From an uncultured Prevotellaceae bacterium (GTDB lineage: Bacteria; Bacteroidota; Bacteroidia; Bacteroidales; Bacteroidaceae), in the NCBI GenBank assembly GCA_947176655.1, contig CAMWRK010000023.1:1-14972 (forward strand): 14,972 nt of DNA, in the 5' to 3' direction. Under the pieces are notes generated by a model. It worked only from the letters and a program-made list of their open reading frames with translations, was not told the origin of the DNA and ran no database searches. Each line of letters opens with the position of its first letter. Within the stretch, counting starts at the first letter, position 1. Below, in pieces: positions 13,535 to 14,972 of the stretch. Both the position numbers and the translations under genes were made by a program.

Positions 13535-14972
13535 ATGATAGACAGGATCACGACAGACAAGATAAAGGAGGCCGCACAGATTGTGGACGTGGTCTCTGAC
13601 TTCGTCACGCTGCGGAAATCGGGGGCGAACTACAAGGGGCTGTGCCCTTTCCACGATGACCGCACGCCGTCGTTCATGGTATCTCCTGCCAAGAACTACT
13701 GCAAATGCTTTGCTTGCGGCAAGGGGGGCAACCCCGTGGGCTTCATCATGGAGCACGAACAGCTGTCATATCCCGATGCCCTGAGGTATCTGGCCAGGAA
13801 ATACGGCATACAGATAGAGGAAAAGGAACTGACCGACGAAGAGAAGGCCGCACAAAGCGAACGGGAGAGCATGTTCATCCTGAACGAGTGGGCACTGAAA
13901 TGGTTCCAACGTCAGATGTCCGACACCAAGGACGGACGGGCAATAGGGCTGGCATACTTCAGGGAACGTGGATTCAGAGATGACATAATACAGAAGTTCC
14001 AACTTGGCTATTGTCCCAACACACGCGACTCCATGAGCCGCGACGCGCTGAAAGAGGGATTCCGCAAACAGTTCCTCACGGGTACCGGTCTGTCCATCGA
14101 ACGCGATGACGGCAGTGCGACAGACCGCTTCCGGGGACGCGTCATCTTCCCCTGGCACACCGTAGGCGGCAAGGTGGCCGGCTTCGGCGGCAGAGTGCTC
14201 GATGCCGCCACCAAAGGCGTCGCCGTCAAATACCAGAACTCGCCCGAGTCTGCCATATACAGCAAGAGGCGCGAACTGTACGGCCTATACCAAGCCAAAC
14301 AGGCCATCGTCAAACAAGATCAGGTATACATGGTCGAAGGCTATACCGACGTCATTTCCATGCACCAGTGCGGAATAGAAAACGTCGTGGCCAACTCCGG
14401 CACAGCCCTGACCAAGGAGCAGATCCACCTGTTGCACCGCTTCACCAACAACATAACATTGCTCTACGACGGCGACGATGCCGGCATACATGCCGCCCAG
14501 CGCGGCACAGACATGCTGTTGGCGGCAGGCATGAATGTCAGGATACTCCTGCTCCCCGACGGCGACGATCCGGACAGTTTCGCCCGCAAGCACGATGCCG
14601 CAGAGTTCCGCCAATACATCGAGGAGCATCAGGTTGACTTTCTCACGTTCAAGACCAACCTGCTGCTGAAGCAATCGCAGAACGATCCGCGGGAGATGAG
14701 CCGGCTGGTGGCGGAAATAGTCGCCAGCATATCCTGCATACCCGAAGAGATTACACGCACGCTCTACGTCCGCAAGGCAGCGCAGACAATACAGATGGAC
14801 GAGCAACTCATCCTGCGTGCCGTGCAGAACCAGATGTCCAAAAACCGCGAAGAAGAGTACAGACGCAGGAACTCGCCTGCGGCATCAGCAGCAAACGGAG
14901 AGGCGGCACCCGGAAATGTCAACGGCATCCCCCGGCCAAACAATGCGGACAGTCCCGCACCACATTCCACGG
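13535..14972 (+). CDS. dnaG: DNA primase DnaG, C-terminus beyond window
   Basis: Makes RNA primers at the replication fork with DnaB helicase. The frame is open for 479 codons to the right edge. The CHC2 zinc-binding domain is complete: Cys37, His40, Cys58, Cys61 in CPFH...CFAC, with TPSF between. The catalytic core has FRGRVIFPW, then the TOPRIM motifs VEGYTDVISMHQ (Glu268) and LLYDGDDAG (Asp312, Asp314), with PDGDDPDSF near 341-349. The last visible residues (about 445-479) are a low-complexity Ala/Asn/Pro-rich linker, expected before the helicase-binding domain that lies outside the window. The start MIDRITTDKI aligns with other DnaG N-termini and no upstream in-frame start exists before the promoter box. 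Confidence 0.95.
   Translation, partial: MIDRITTDKIKEAAQIVDVVSDFVTLRKSGANYKGLCPFHDDRTPSFMVSPAKNYCKCFACGKGGNPVGFIMEHEQLSYPDALRYLARKYGIQIEEKELTDEEKAAQSERESMFILNEWALKWFQRQMSDTKDGRAIGLAYFRERGFRDDIIQKFQLGYCPNTRDSMSRDALKEGFRKQFLTGTGLSIERDDGSATDRFRGRVIFPWHTVGGKVAGFGGRVLDAATKGVAVKYQNSPESAIYSKRRELYGLYQAKQAIVKQDQVYMVEGYTDVISMHQCGIENVVANSGTALTKEQIHLLHRFTNNITLLYDGDDAGIHAAQRGTDMLLAAGMNVRILLLPDGDDPDSFARKHDAAEFRQYIEEHQVDFLTFKTNLLLKQSQNDPREMSRLVAEIVASISCIPEEITRTLYVRKAAQTIQMDEQLILRAVQNQMSKNREEEYRRRNSPAASAANGEAAPGNVNGIPRPNNADSPAPHST

Overview
The window is a chromosomal segment from a member of the Bacteroidales (Bacteroides/Prevotella-like). The evidence is the gene content (a DUF5606-type protein, the long Bacteroidetes form of NusB, an L25/Ctc ribosomal protein, the YajC-YbbR-CoaE string) and five copies of the Bacteroidetes -7 promoter box TAnnTTTG placed just upstream of genes. 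Genus cannot be fixed from the sequence. The right-hand 11.8 kb is ordinary housekeeping DNA. The left-hand 3.2 kb looks more AT-rich and accessory.

Layout. Positions 1-2448 (minus strand) hold a tightly packed four-gene operon of exported proteins: a beta-barrel-like outer-membrane protein, two small lipoproteins and a secreted caspase-like (peptidase C14 type) protein cut by the left window edge. The genes are joined by a 2-bp gap, a 4-bp ATGA overlap and a strong AGGAGG ribosome-binding site. Upstream, 2449-3223 has no convincing gene. It does hold a good minus-strand promoter (TACCTTTG, 2971-2978) followed by about 380 nt rich in nested helices, several of which are closed by G-U pairs only when read as minus-strand RNA. 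This looks like an undescribed structured RNA or a very long structured leader, and it is the most interesting part of the window.

Positions 3224-4734 (plus) carry rfbD-like dTDP-rhamnose synthesis and luxS (AI-2/methyl cycle), ending in a strong two-way terminator. Positions 4829-8192 (minus) form a housekeeping string nusB, yajC, ybbR, coaE, DUF5606, read from a promoter at 8221-8228. Positions 8335-11144 (plus) carry rplY/ctc, pth, an Hsp15-like S4 protein, queD and queE: translation quality control plus early queuosine synthesis. Positions 11262-13382 (minus) carry pepT and an orphan radical SAM/SPASM protein. From 13535 to the right edge (plus) is the first 479 codons of dnaG primase, apparently with an almost leaderless mRNA.

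No tRNA, rRNA, insertion sequence or CRISPR array was seen.
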